A DNA stretch of 51,743 nt from Hellea sp. (GTDB taxonomy: Bacteria > Pseudomonadota > Alphaproteobacteria > Caulobacterales > Maricaulaceae). The DNA is taken from contig JAHDHS010000012.1 in assembly GCA_020631215.1 (NCBI GenBank), forward strand, positions 1-51,743, given 5' to 3'. Below the pieces are notes generated by a model. It had not been told where the DNA came from and ran no database searches. It worked only from the letters and a program-made list of their open reading frames with translations. Both the position numbers and the translations under genes were made by a program. Position 1 is the stretch's first letter, and each line of letters starts with the position of its first letter. This document shows positions 23,968 to 32,314 of this stretch, in pieces.

Positions 23968-25146
23968 ATGAGCATACAGCCATTACGCGGAATTAAAGTC
24001 GTTGAATTGTCCAATATGGTGACGGCCTCACTCGCCGCGATGACTTTGGCGCAACAAGGCGCAGAGGTGATCAAAGTCGAACCTTTGGGCATCGGCGACA
24101 AACTCCGCCATTTCGGGAGCCAAAAAATGGGCGTGTCCGGCGTGTTCAATAATTGCAATCGCGGCAAGAAATCACTCGCTATCAATTTAAAGGACCCCAC
24201 TGGGCAAGAGGTCGTGCGCAAATTGGCGCTGGATGCCGACATCCTGATTCACAATTACCGGCCGGGCAAAATGAGTAAATTAGGCCTTGGCAGCGAAGCT
24301 TTACGCGCCGCCAACCCCCGTTTGATTGTATGTTCACTGACAGGTTTTGGACGAACCGGCCCGCTGAAAGATGCCCCAGCCTTTGATCACGTCATACAGG
24401 CCTTGTCCGGCATCACAGGCGCGCAGGGTAAAAACGGAAAACTGGAATTTATCAATATGCTCGTCTGCGATAAGATTACAGCTTACACAGCCGCGCAAGC
24501 CGTCACCGCTGCGCTGCTGCATGCCGCACGCACGGGCGAAGGGCAGCATATTGATATCTCCATGCTCGCAGCCAGTCTTGCCTTTATGTGGCCGGACGGC
24601 ATGATGCATGAAACATTGCAAGGCGACGGCGTGGTTCACCTGGCGCCCATGAAAGCCTATTATCAGACGATTAAAACGGCGGATGGTTTCATATCACTCG
24701 CGCCATTTGGCGATGATGAATGGGCAAGGGTTTTCAATATTTTCGGACGGCCCGATCTGGCGGAACATCCTAAATTTAAAACCTTGAAAGCCAGAGGGCT
24801 TTACATTTCTGACCTCTTCGAAGAGCTGAAAAAGAAACCGCTGACGCAAAGCAGCGAAGACCTTCTGACGGCTCTACGAGACGCAGACATTCCCTGCTCG
24901 CCTTGCCTGCCAACGGAAGAGATCGCAGACCATCCTCAGGTTCAAGCGATTGGCGCGATTGAGACTCAAAATCACCCTCATCTTGGGGAGCTGCAAATGG
25001 CCGCCGCGCCGGTGCATTTCGGCGGGCAGCCGCAAAACTCTCTCGGGCCCGCGCCTTTATTGGGCGAACATTCGGAACTGATATTAGGCCAATACGGGTT
25101 CTCACCGGATAAAATTCAGGACATGAAAGATTCTAGCATCATTTAA
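23968..25146 (+). CDS. CaiB/BaiF-family (class III) CoA-transferase
   Basis: The 392-residue enzyme starts MSIQPLRGIKVVELSNMVT with the family block GAEVIKVEPLGIGDKLRHFG, followed by NCNRGKKSLAINLKDPTGQ, and the domain LIVCSLTGFGRTGPLKDAPAFDHVIQALSG; the conserved Asp after PAF is consistent with the catalytic Asp of the formyl-CoA-transferase group. It transfers CoA between carboxylic acids. The ATG at 23968 is preceded by GGAGG with good spacing; a 15-codon upstream extension lacks this support. It is divergent from the GIN gene. The substrate cannot be predicted from sequence alone. Confidence 0.92.
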   Translation: MSIQPLRGIKVVELSNMVTASLAAMTLAQQGAEVIKVEPLGIGDKLRHFGSQKMGVSGVFNNCNRGKKSLAINLKDPTGQEVVRKLALDADILIHNYRPGKMSKLGLGSEALRAANPRLIVCSLTGFGRTGPLKDAPAFDHVIQALSGITGAQGKNGKLEFINMLVCDKITAYTAAQAVTAALLHAARTGEGQHIDISMLAASLAFMWPDGMMHETLQGDGVVHLAPMKAYYQTIKTADGFISLAPFGDDEWARVFNIFGRPDLAEHPKFKTLKARGLYISDLFEELKKKPLTQSSEDLLTALRDADIPCSPCLPTEEIADHPQVQAIGAIETQNHPHLGELQMAAAPVHFGGQPQNSLGPAPLLGEHSELILGQYGFSPDKIQDMKDSSII

Positions 25147-25174
25147 GGTTCAAATGTGCTATCGTGGTAAATGT

Positions 25175-25214
25175 GGCACCCATGTTTCCCCTGTCGAGTT
25201 AAACCATGGGTGCC
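25175..25214. repeat. 10-bp inverted repeat after the CoA-transferase gene
   Basis: GGCACCCATG and CATGGGTGCC flank a 20-base centre; with one bulge the stem extends by TTT/AAA. There is no T-tract, so it may be a rho-independent element of low strength, a transcript-stabilising hairpin or a protein site. Confidence 0.55.
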
Positions 25215-25293
25215 TGTCAGAAATCATGCATCCCACATCTCGATATGCCCCGCAGGATTTCACAACAGTGAAGGCCTAAAACCAATGCGACTA

Positions 25294-25322
25294 TTGTCAA
25301 CTTCGGTATACCGAAGTAAACA
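25294..25322 (+). promoter_or_regulatory. luxR-type operator inside its promoter spacer
   Basis: ACTTCGGTATACCGAAGT is a perfect 18-bp palindrome (25300-25317), the length of LuxR/TraR-type boxes. It begins directly after a -35 TTGTCA and the -10 candidate TAAACA follows it, so the palindrome fills the 17-base spacer. The ATG of the LuxR-family gene lies 6 bases further, so the mRNA would be nearly leaderless. Binding here by a dimer would repress its own transcription. The -10 is weak. Confidence 0.5.
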
Positions 25323-25327
25323 AATCT

Positions 25328-26047
25328 ATGGATGTCAATTATTATCGTGATCTGAGGGGCCTGATCGGGAAGCGGAATTCTATCAGAGGGGCCTTGTTCT
25401 CCCTGAAGAATATTGTCCCAGAATTTGAAAACTGCCATCTGGGATATGAGTATTTTATCCAGCCCAGTTCCTATAAGCGCGGCGATATCATAGCTGTGAC
25501 AACTTTGCCCTCAACGCTGACAGACAAATACAAACCCAGCGGGGGTGAAAACGCGGATCCTGTCGTTGAAAATATTGTAGGCATGGATGATATGCTGACA
25601 ATCGAATTGCCTAAGATTACAGGAAATAAGCGTTCCAAATATTATAAAAATCCGTTCTTTCTGGATATGCAAAGCTTAGGCTATCCAATTATCACGGCCT
25701 ATAATCTGCTTCCAAAAGGGGAGTTTGGGTTTGGGGCTTTGTCCGTCATGAAACCCGACCTATTGACGGGCCGTCAGCACCCGCCTTCACATTACACGGT
25801 TATCGGTTATGCCTTTCATTTGATGATGAAAACCCATGGTTACATAGAGCGTTATCTAGAAATCACCCCCAAGGAAAAAGAGGTTCTAAAACGCATGGCT
25901 GCCGGCCGCACAGCTCATGATGTGGCGGCAAAGTTTGAGGTAACGCAAAGGACAATTGAAATGCGGCTCGCCTCCGCCCGTAAAAAACTCAAGGCCAGAA
26001 CAACAACCGAAGCCGTGTTTAAATGTGTATGCTACGGAATATTGTGA
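25328..26047 (+). CDS. LuxR-family transcriptional regulator (LuxR solo)
   Basis: The 239-residue protein has an autoinducer-binding-like N-terminal domain (about 10-160) and a C-terminal LuxR HTH: ITPKEKEVLKRMAAGRTAHDVAAKFEVTQRTIEMRLASARKKL. In the ligand pocket the DPVVE pair (Asp70-Pro71 in TraR numbering) and a Tyr are retained, but the Trp residues that pack against acyl-homoserine lactones are not at the expected positions (LPSTLTDKY). No luxI homolog is in the window. It may sense another ligand or none. Pocket mapping was done by eye. Confidence 0.85.
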   Translation: MDVNYYRDLRGLIGKRNSIRGALFSLKNIVPEFENCHLGYEYFIQPSSYKRGDIIAVTTLPSTLTDKYKPSGGENADPVVENIVGMDDMLTIELPKITGNKRSKYYKNPFFLDMQSLGYPIITAYNLLPKGEFGFGALSVMKPDLLTGRQHPPSHYTVIGYAFHLMMKTHGYIERYLEITPKEKEVLKRMAAGRTAHDVAAKFEVTQRTIEMRLASARKKLKARTTTEAVFKCVCYGIL

Positions 26048-26131
26048 TCTTCGGTCAGCCCTTAGAGCAAGTAGAGCTGACATTAAAATCTTAGATTGAT
26101 CAGTTTGCAGGATCATGTTCAAAGGTTAATT

Positions 26132-26878
26132 ATGACTGATCTTTTGGAAGCTGCTCACACAGTTGCAAACTGTCTAGTTCAATCCGCTGAAAACGGGATG
26201 CACGATAAAGACGATTATGTTTACGCCAGAGGGGTACTCAAGTCAGGAGTACCACATGGTCAGTTACCTAAAATTTTACGAGTATGTCCTTCAGGTGAAG
26301 CTGTAGATGCCTATCTTCGCCGTATTGCAACAGGTAGCGGTTCGTGGGGAGAGCGTCGTAACGCTGCCAATGAGGAAATGGAGGCGCTTTTTGAGTTTTT
26401 AGAATTCGGCGGCGGGGCAATGAATGTCATTGCAAGTCCTTCGGACTTTGCTGACAAGGGCGCTGTACATGCAGCTGAGACTTGGGAAAAAATTACTGTT
26501 CGAGTGACTGACGACCCCGAAGGTGCGGTGACACTAGCATCAAAACTGCTCGAAGATGTTTGTATTGCAATCATTGAAGCCAGCGGTGCTAAACCGAAAG
26601 GACTAACATTGAAAAAATTATACGATGAATGCTCGCAGATTCTTGGTCTCAAAGTGAAAGACTATGAAGATCCTAACATACAAGCGCTCATTGGTTCCAT
26701 CGCGCAGGTGGCTCAACGTATCTGAAGCTTGCGTAATTCCGCTAGTGATTCTCATGGCACTCGGTCAGGAAGTTATCGCCCCGCACCACGCCACGCTAAG
26801 CTTGCAGTAAATGCTTCGGGTGCGACTGCAGTATTTTTACTTGAAACAGCAAAAGCTCGTGGGCTAATTTCGTCTTAA
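26132..26878 (+). pseudogene. Abi_C (abortive infection C-terminal) protein interrupted by in-frame TGA
   Basis: The first part (26132-26725, 197 codons) ends in TGA at 26723-26725. The same frame then continues for 50 codons to TAA at 26876-26878 and reads SLRNSASDSHG...RPAPRHAKLAVNASGATAVFLLET. This is the conserved end of the Abi_C domain (PF14355), whose first half TVRVTDDPEGAVTLASKLLEDVC lies before the TGA. In relatives a Gly or Ala stands where the TGA is (GALRN), so a single GGA-to-TGA change is enough. The ATG at 26132 has AAAGG upstream. Abi_C proteins are tied to phage abortive infection. It is either a recently inactivated gene or a readthrough case. Confidence 0.82.
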
Positions 26879-26931
26879 ATAAAATGCAAAATAGCTATAT
26901 TAGTTAATTTCCGCTTTCAGATAACCTTTCA

Positions 26932-26959
26932 AATAAAACCCGGCTACGAGAGCCGGGTT
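26932..26959 (-). terminator. clpA terminator
   Basis: AACCCGGCT and AGCCGGGTT form a 9-bp stem with a 5-base loop; on the minus strand it is followed by TTTTATTT. It sits 8 bases past the clpA stop codon. Confidence 0.85.
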
Positions 26960-26966
26960 AAACTAC

Positions 26967-29303
26967 TTAAGCATCTTCCTTCGGCTTATCTTCCGGCGCG
27001 GGCAATCCTTTGCCGCCCTTGCCGCCTTCGATCTTAAGCTTGGGCGGGGGGACGATTTTGAAGGTGAGGTTTTCCTTCTTGCGGTCCACGCCGACTTTGA
27101 CCAGACCGCCTGCCTTGAGCTTGCCGAACAGGATTTCATCGGCCAGCGGCTTTTTGATATATTCCTGTATCGTGCGGGCCAGCGGACGCGCGCCGTAACG
27201 CTTGTCATAGCCTTTACTGGCGAGCCAGAGATTGGCACCTTTGGAGAGTTCAAATTCGATCTTGCGATCGGCGAGTTGCGCTTCGAGCTGGATAACAAAT
27301 TTGTCCACGACCTTGGCGATGTCTTCCGGCGAGAGCGCTGCGAATGAGACAATCGCGTCCAGACGGTTACGAAACTCCGGCGTGAAGCGGCGCTTGATCG
27401 CCGCGTCCTGCTCGTCATCGCGCATACCGCGCCCAAAGCCGATCTCGGCCTTGGCGGCATCGGCCGCGCCCGCATTGGTCGTCATGATAATGATGACATT
27501 GCGGAAATCGACCTTGCGGCCATTGGCATCCGTCAGGAAGCCATTATCCATGACCTGCAACAGTATATTGTAAATATCCGGATGGGCCTTTTCGATCTCA
27601 TCGAGCAGCAGCACGCTATGCGGGTTCTGATTGACCGCATCGGTCAGCAAGCCGCCCTGATCATAACCGACATAGCCCGGAGGCGCGCCGATCAGGCGGG
27701 AGACGGTATGCCGTTCCATATATTCGGACATATCAAAGCGCAGCAATTCGAGCCCTTGCGTCATGGCAAGCTGCCTTGCGACCTCGGTCTTGCCCACGCC
27801 CGTTGGTCCGGCAAAGAGGTAAGAGCCAATCGGCTTGTTCGGCTCGCGCAGACCTGCCCGGGCGAGTTTGACCGCCGCGGCGACTTTTTCAATCGCATCA
27901 TCCTGTCCGAACACAACCCGTTTCAGATCCATCGGCAGAGATTTCAGCGCCTTCTCATCATCGCGCGAAATGCTCTTTGGCGGGATGCGCGCAATCTTGG
28001 CGATCACGGCTTCGATTTCTTGAATACCGATCTTCTTTTTGCGCTTTTTCTCTGTCACCAGTTTCGTGCGAGCCCCGGCCTCATCGATGATGTCGATGGC
28101 TTTATCCGGCAGCTTGCGATCCGTGATGTGACGGACGGATAAATCCACCGCGCCTTGAATCGCTTCATTGGTATATTTGACATTATGAAATTCCTCAAAA
28201 TAGGATTTCAGCCCCATCAGGATTTTCACCGCATCTTCGGAGGTTGGCTCGCCGACATCAATTTTCAAGAAGCGGCGGGAAAGCGCGCGGTCTTTCTCAA
28301 AATGCTGGCGGTATTCCTTATAGGTGGTCGAACCCATGCAGCGTAGCTTGCCGCTTTGCAAAGCCGGCTTCAGTAGGTTGGAGGCATCCATCGCCCCGCC
28401 GGAGGTCGCGCCCGCGCCGATGATTGTGTGGATTTCATCAATGAACAAGATCGCGCCTTCGGTTTCCTGCAGCTTGTTCATGACCGCCTTTAGGCGTTCT
28501 TCAAAATCACCGCGATAGCGCGTGCCCGCCAGAAGCGCGCCCATATCCAGCGAGAAGATGGTCGCGTCCTGCAAGACTTCCGGTACTTTGTCATTGACGA
28601 TGCGGCGGGCAATCCCCTCCGCGATAGCCGTTTTGCCAACGCCCGGGTCCCCGACCAATAGCGGATTGTTCTTGCGGCGGCGAGACAACACCATGATACA
28701 GCGTTCGACCTCATCATCGCGGCCAATCAGCGGATCAATATCGCCATCACGGGCTTTTTGGTTCAGATTGACTGTATATTCCTTCAGAGGGTCTTTCTGC
28801 TTGGCCTCATCGCCCTGCGCCGCGTCATCTGCGCCCTGAATAGGTTTGGAGACAGATTGATCGCCATTTTTGGAAATGCCGTGGCTGATATAATTGACCG
28901 CATCATAACGGGTCATGTCACGTTCCTGCAGGAAGTAAACCGCATGGGATTCGCGTTCGGCAAAGAGCGCAACTAGTGCATTCGCGCCAGTCACTTCCTC
29001 GCGGCCAGAGCTTTGGACATGAATCACGGCGCGCTGAATCACGCGGTGAAACCCGGCTGTCGGGCGGGCTTCTTCAAAATCCTCGACAATAAGTGAGACC
29101 AGATCTTCATCTAGGTAGCGGGTCACATCCGCGCGCAGGGGCTCTATGTCGACGTCGCAGGCCGCGATGACCGCTGCCGCGTCTTTATCGTCCAGCAAGG
29201 CCAGCAATAAGTGCTCCAATGTCGCCAGCTCATGCTTGCGATCAGAGGCCAGCGTCAGCGCGCGGTGGATGGTTTCTTCCAGAACCGGTGAAAATGATGC
29301 CAT
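26967..29303 (-). CDS. clpA: ATP-dependent Clp protease ATP-binding subunit ClpA
   Basis: The 778-residue AAA+ unfoldase starts MASFSPVLEETIHRALTLASDRKHEL (Clp N domain, residues 1-150). D1 has the Walker A GDPGVGKTA and Walker B ILFIDEIHTIIGAG. D2 has GPTGVGKTEVARQLA and LLLDEIEKAHPDI. The C-terminal ClpB-D2-small domain follows, then a GGKGGKGLPAPED tail. ClpA feeds N-end-rule and other substrates to ClpP (not in the window). The ATG at 29303, with AAAGGA upstream, matches relatives; a longer open frame of 68 codons has no family match and was not used. It lies downstream of clpS. Confidence 0.97.
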   Translation of the reverse strand: MASFSPVLEETIHRALTLASDRKHELATLEHLLLALLDDKDAAAVIAACDVDIEPLRADVTRYLDEDLVSLIVEDFEEARPTAGFHRVIQRAVIHVQSSGREEVTGANALVALFAERESHAVYFLQERDMTRYDAVNYISHGISKNGDQSVSKPIQGADDAAQGDEAKQKDPLKEYTVNLNQKARDGDIDPLIGRDDEVERCIMVLSRRRKNNPLLVGDPGVGKTAIAEGIARRIVNDKVPEVLQDATIFSLDMGALLAGTRYRGDFEERLKAVMNKLQETEGAILFIDEIHTIIGAGATSGGAMDASNLLKPALQSGKLRCMGSTTYKEYRQHFEKDRALSRRFLKIDVGEPTSEDAVKILMGLKSYFEEFHNVKYTNEAIQGAVDLSVRHITDRKLPDKAIDIIDEAGARTKLVTEKKRKKKIGIQEIEAVIAKIARIPPKSISRDDEKALKSLPMDLKRVVFGQDDAIEKVAAAVKLARAGLREPNKPIGSYLFAGPTGVGKTEVARQLAMTQGLELLRFDMSEYMERHTVSRLIGAPPGYVGYDQGGLLTDAVNQNPHSVLLLDEIEKAHPDIYNILLQVMDNGFLTDANGRKVDFRNVIIIMTTNAGAADAAKAEIGFGRGMRDDEQDAAIKRRFTPEFRNRLDAIVSFAALSPEDIAKVVDKFVIQLEAQLADRKIEFELSKGANLWLASKGYDKRYGARPLARTIQEYIKKPLADEILFGKLKAGGLVKVGVDRKKENLTFKIVPPPKLKIEGGKGGKGLPAPEDKPKEDA

Positions 29304-29376
29304 TATGTTTTCCTTTCGAACTCTAGATTTGGGGAGTTCGTTCCTGAATTCAAGACCGCATATGCTTGCGGGCGCA

Positions 29377-29742
29377 TCACGCTTTCTCGAGCGTGCATTG
29401 CAGCGGATGCTGGGCCCGCTTGGCGGCGTCCATGACCTGCGCGACTTTGGTCTCAGCGATTTCGAATGTGTAGATACCGCAAGTGCCGATGCCCGTTTGG
29501 TGCACATTAAGCATGATTTTAGTGGCCTCTTCCTGCGATTTTTTGAATATTCCCATTAGGATGGACACGACAAATTCCATAGGTGTGTAGTCATCATTCA
29601 TCAAAATGACCCGGTACATAGACGGCTTTTTCGTCTTGGGCCGCGTTTTGGTGGCGACGCCGCGTTCTTCCTCGCCGCCCGGCGGAGGGGCATCACCTTC
29701 CTTATCAGGTCCGGCCACTAAGATATGTTCAAAGTCCAGCAT
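29377..29742 (-). CDS. clpS: ClpS adaptor protein
   Basis: The 121-residue adaptor has an extended, Pro/Glu-rich N-terminus and the ClpS core [27 protein letters not shown], with the N-degron pocket Asn/Asp and Met/Val, then [21 protein letters not shown], and a C-terminal [10 protein letters not shown]. It delivers N-end-rule substrates to ClpA. The gene is 73 bases upstream of clpA on the same strand, the usual arrangement. Confidence 0.97.
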   Translation of the reverse strand: MLDFEHILVAGPDKEGDAPPPGGEEERGVATKTRPKTKKPSMYRVILMNDDYTPMEFVVSILMGIFKKSQEEATKIMLNVHQTGIGTCGIYTFEIAETKVAQVMDAAKRAQHPLQCTLEKA

Positions 29743-29831
29743 GACCCTAAACTAGGTCTTATTTTGCGGAATGCAAAGGGTGTCCAGACGCCAAAAATCA
29801 ACTGAACCATAAAAGCTGTGAGTATCATGGC

Positions 29832-31127
29832 TTAAGAATAGGCTGGTCTGGCCTGTGCGTTTCGGACGTAATTTGACATTTTATACCAGAATATGGCCAA
29901 ACCTGATTGCGCATCCAGCGCCGTCCTTTGCCTAACCATTTTTGCCAATATCAAGATCAACATGATGCTGCCGAAATTTGTCCCTGCCGCAAAAGTTGAT
30001 TCGAAAGAGCCAATGACAATGGCTGATCCTAAAAACGGTATCGCGAAATATGCGCCCGCACTGTGACGGATTTTCGCCAAGGACAGCAGCAAAGCCGCCG
30101 ACGCTCCGACGACTAATAGGCTGGCACCGAACTTACCCAAACTCAGCCATAATTCCAAAACACTATTATGCGAGTGGTTGGCTGTGTAGCCCAATTGTTC
30201 AAAGATCAATGAGCGGTTGCCAAAATCATAATCTTCAGACCAATAGGCGTTAAAACCATAACCAAGGGTGCCTGCACCCTCTAAGCTATATTGTCTTACC
30301 GCCTCCCAAATTTGCGCCCGTCCGGTGAAAGTTGAATTTCTTCCAAGAAGCTTTAGCACAGTTTCGGTGTCAAAAATCACCATGGCCGCCATGGGCACAA
30401 CGCAGAATATCGTTAGCCACAGACTGATAACAAAAACGGGCGTGTTCCGGCGCATAGCGAACACCCAAACCGCCAAAGCCAAAGAAAATAACAGCGCGAC
30501 CAAGGCCGTCGCCGAGGTCGAAAGCAGGGTCACTGCCATAAATACCATCAAACCTAACAAAGATGACAGCGTTTTGGTCGGCACCATGGCTATTCTGGCA
30601 ACCGTCAGTGCGGCCCCGAATACGCCAACCTGACCGGCGTAGTTTTTCTCCATCCACATACCTGACAAAGCGCCCACATGGACCTCTTGCATCTGGCCTA
30701 ACTTTGGCACCGCAAAATATAGAAATAACGATATCAGAGACACACAGACAAAGGCCAACCAGGACATTCTAATGATGTCCCGCCAATCAAACAAATAGGC
30801 TGCCATGACAACATAGACGCCTGAAACCAGGAATATGACCGCATCATTCAAAGTTTCCTGAGGGGAATAGGACCAAGTATAAGACGCCAAAGCCAGTAAT
30901 ATCAGCAACATGAAGGGCAGCGCGCTAAACACGCCAAAGACTGCCTCCCTGAGCCGGTAGACAATATTTAAGATCATCAGACCCATAATCGGAAGCTGAA
31001 CAACAATATTTGGTAATGGCGGGGCGTAGTTGAATAGTTTCACGTAAAGCGCAGATGGCCCAACCGACAGCATAAGCGCTGCCAAAAAGAGGATAAAACA
31101 TTCCAGCTTTGATGCACGGGATACCAT
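29832..31127 (-). CDS. O-antigen ligase/polymerase-like membrane protein
   Basis: The 431-residue integral membrane protein has about ten to twelve hydrophobic helices and a large periplasmic loop near residue 285 with GFNAYWSEDYDF and NHSHNSVLELWLSLG, the Wzy/WaaL family feature around a conserved His. It would polymerise or attach polysaccharide repeat units at the periplasmic face. Which of the two reactions is not clear, and no wzx or glycosyltransferase genes are adjacent. It is divergent from the GH5 lipoprotein, which may act on the same polysaccharide (inference). Confidence 0.8.
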   Translation of the reverse strand: MVSRASKLECFILFLAALMLSVGPSALYVKLFNYAPPLPNIVVQLPIMGLMILNIVYRLREAVFGVFSALPFMLLILLALASYTWSYSPQETLNDAVIFLVSGVYVVMAAYLFDWRDIIRMSWLAFVCVSLISLFLYFAVPKLGQMQEVHVGALSGMWMEKNYAGQVGVFGAALTVARIAMVPTKTLSSLLGLMVFMAVTLLSTSATALVALLFSLALAVWVFAMRRNTPVFVISLWLTIFCVVPMAAMVIFDTETVLKLLGRNSTFTGRAQIWEAVRQYSLEGAGTLGYGFNAYWSEDYDFGNRSLIFEQLGYTANHSHNSVLELWLSLGKFGASLLVVGASAALLLSLAKIRHSAGAYFAIPFLGSAIVIGSFESTFAAGTNFGSIMLILILAKMVRQRTALDAQSGLAIFWYKMSNYVRNAQARPAYS

Positions 31128-31149
31128 GGGTCTTCATCGGCAAACATGG

Positions 31150-31164
31150 TTAATGACGCCTTAA
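31150..31164. promoter_or_regulatory. Putative CtrA-binding site
   Basis: TTAA-N7-TTAA followed by C matches the full CtrA consensus of Caulobacterales. It lies in the 84-base gap between the O-antigen-ligase-like gene and the GH5 gene, and could control one or both in the cell cycle. The site is seen directly; its use is inferred. Confidence 0.55.
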
Positions 31165-31211
31165 CTTACGCTGTTTGGCGCAGTTAAATTTAGGGTTTCA
31201 TTAGGCCTGTC

Positions 31212-32246
31212 ATGTTAGGCAGGGGTATGAAAAACTGGCTTATTCCAATCGTTGCTGGTCTCTCGGCTTTGGCAGTTAATAGCTGCACAGAGACAGAAGC
31301 CCAAATCCAAACTGTTCACGCCCCCATTGCGCATGGCAATTTCCAAGTGCGGCGCTGCATTAATCTTGGCAATGGTTTGGAAGCCGAAACCGAAGGCGCT
31401 TGGGGTTACACAGTCAGGCATGAGGATTTGAAGCGCATCAGAGCCGCCGGATTTGACACAATCAGACTGCCGGTACGCTGGGATAACAAAACCTCCCGTC
31501 GCGCGCCATACCGGATTGATCCGGCCTATATGGCCCGGGTCAAGCAGATCATTGATCAGGCCCATGCCCTAGGCCTCGGAATCATACTGGATGTGCATCA
31601 TTACGAAGAGCTATATAGCCATACGGACAGGGAATTGCCGCGTTTGATGGCTATTTGGGATCAAATTTCGCGCACATTTCACGGCTTCCCGGGCCGCCTC
31701 TATTTTGAGCCTGTCAATGAGCCCTTCCCTTACGGTGACATGGCGAGCGTGAACCGCGTTTATCAAGCGGTCATTCCTGTGATAAGGAAATTCCACCCTG
31801 ACCGTCCGATCATTTTGGGCGGCAATAATTGGAACTCTGTTCAAAGCCTATCCGAGATCAACTGGCCTCACGACCCAAATATTGTCGCAACATTCCATGA
31901 TTATGTGCCACATGAATTTACCCATCAGGGCAATAGCTGGGAAGGTTCACCGCCGCCTCTCGGACGTCGTTGGGGCAGCCGAAAAGACATCCGGGAAATG
32001 CGCCATGAATATGCACAGGCCAAGGCATTTCAAAACCGCACAGGCCTGCCCGTATTCGTCGGTGAATTCGGCGTTATCAACACAATCCCTGACAGGCCAA
32101 GGGCCGAATGGTTGGCGGAGCGACGGCGGATCATTGAGGCCAATGGATTTTCCTGGTGCGCTTGGAGCTTTAGCGGATCTTTCGACATTTATGATACCAG
32201 CCGTGAAACATGGCGAACGCCTTTGCTGCGGGCGCTCATTCCATAA
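31212..32246 (+). CDS. Glycoside hydrolase family 5 lipoprotein
   Basis: The 344-residue protein has an N-terminal signal with a possible lipobox (LAVNSC, Cys25) and a GH5 (beta/alpha)8 barrel. Landmarks are GFDTIRLPVRW, GLGIILDVHHY, the acid/base YFEPVNEPF (Glu170) and the nucleophile PVFVGEFGV (Glu285), with NWNSV and WCAWSF. It would cleave a beta-glycan such as cellulose or another polysaccharide. ATG at 31212 and at 31227 are both possible. It faces the O-antigen-ligase-like gene across the CtrA-type site. Confidence 0.9.
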   Translation: MLGRGMKNWLIPIVAGLSALAVNSCTETEAQIQTVHAPIAHGNFQVRRCINLGNGLEAETEGAWGYTVRHEDLKRIRAAGFDTIRLPVRWDNKTSRRAPYRIDPAYMARVKQIIDQAHALGLGIILDVHHYEELYSHTDRELPRLMAIWDQISRTFHGFPGRLYFEPVNEPFPYGDMASVNRVYQAVIPVIRKFHPDRPIILGGNNWNSVQSLSEINWPHDPNIVATFHDYVPHEFTHQGNSWEGSPPPLGRRWGSRKDIREMRHEYAQAKAFQNRTGLPVFVGEFGVINTIPDRPRAEWLAERRRIIEANGFSWCAWSFSGSFDIYDTSRETWRTPLLRALIP

Positions 32247-32314
32247 TACAAGAAACTGTAATTTCTTAACCTCCGTTAACCATAGGTAAACGAACTGCCC
32301 CCTATCCCGCCTCT

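Noticed and set aside
26723-26725. Selenocysteine at the Abi_C TGA
   Set aside because: No SECIS-like hairpin is apparent right after the TGA and the family has no Cys/Sec at this position.
27582-28142. Plus-strand frame of 186 codons inside clpA
   Set aside because: clpA is unmistakable on the other strand; the frame has no start signal and no recognisable protein.
29304-29507. 68-codon N-terminal extension of clpA
   Set aside because: The family starts at MASFSPVLEETI with a ribosome site; the extension has no match and covers the clpS-clpA gap.
32266-32279. TTAA repeat upstream of the D,D-carboxypeptidase resembling a CtrA site
   Set aside because: The spacing is 6 bases rather than 7, so it does not meet the consensus.
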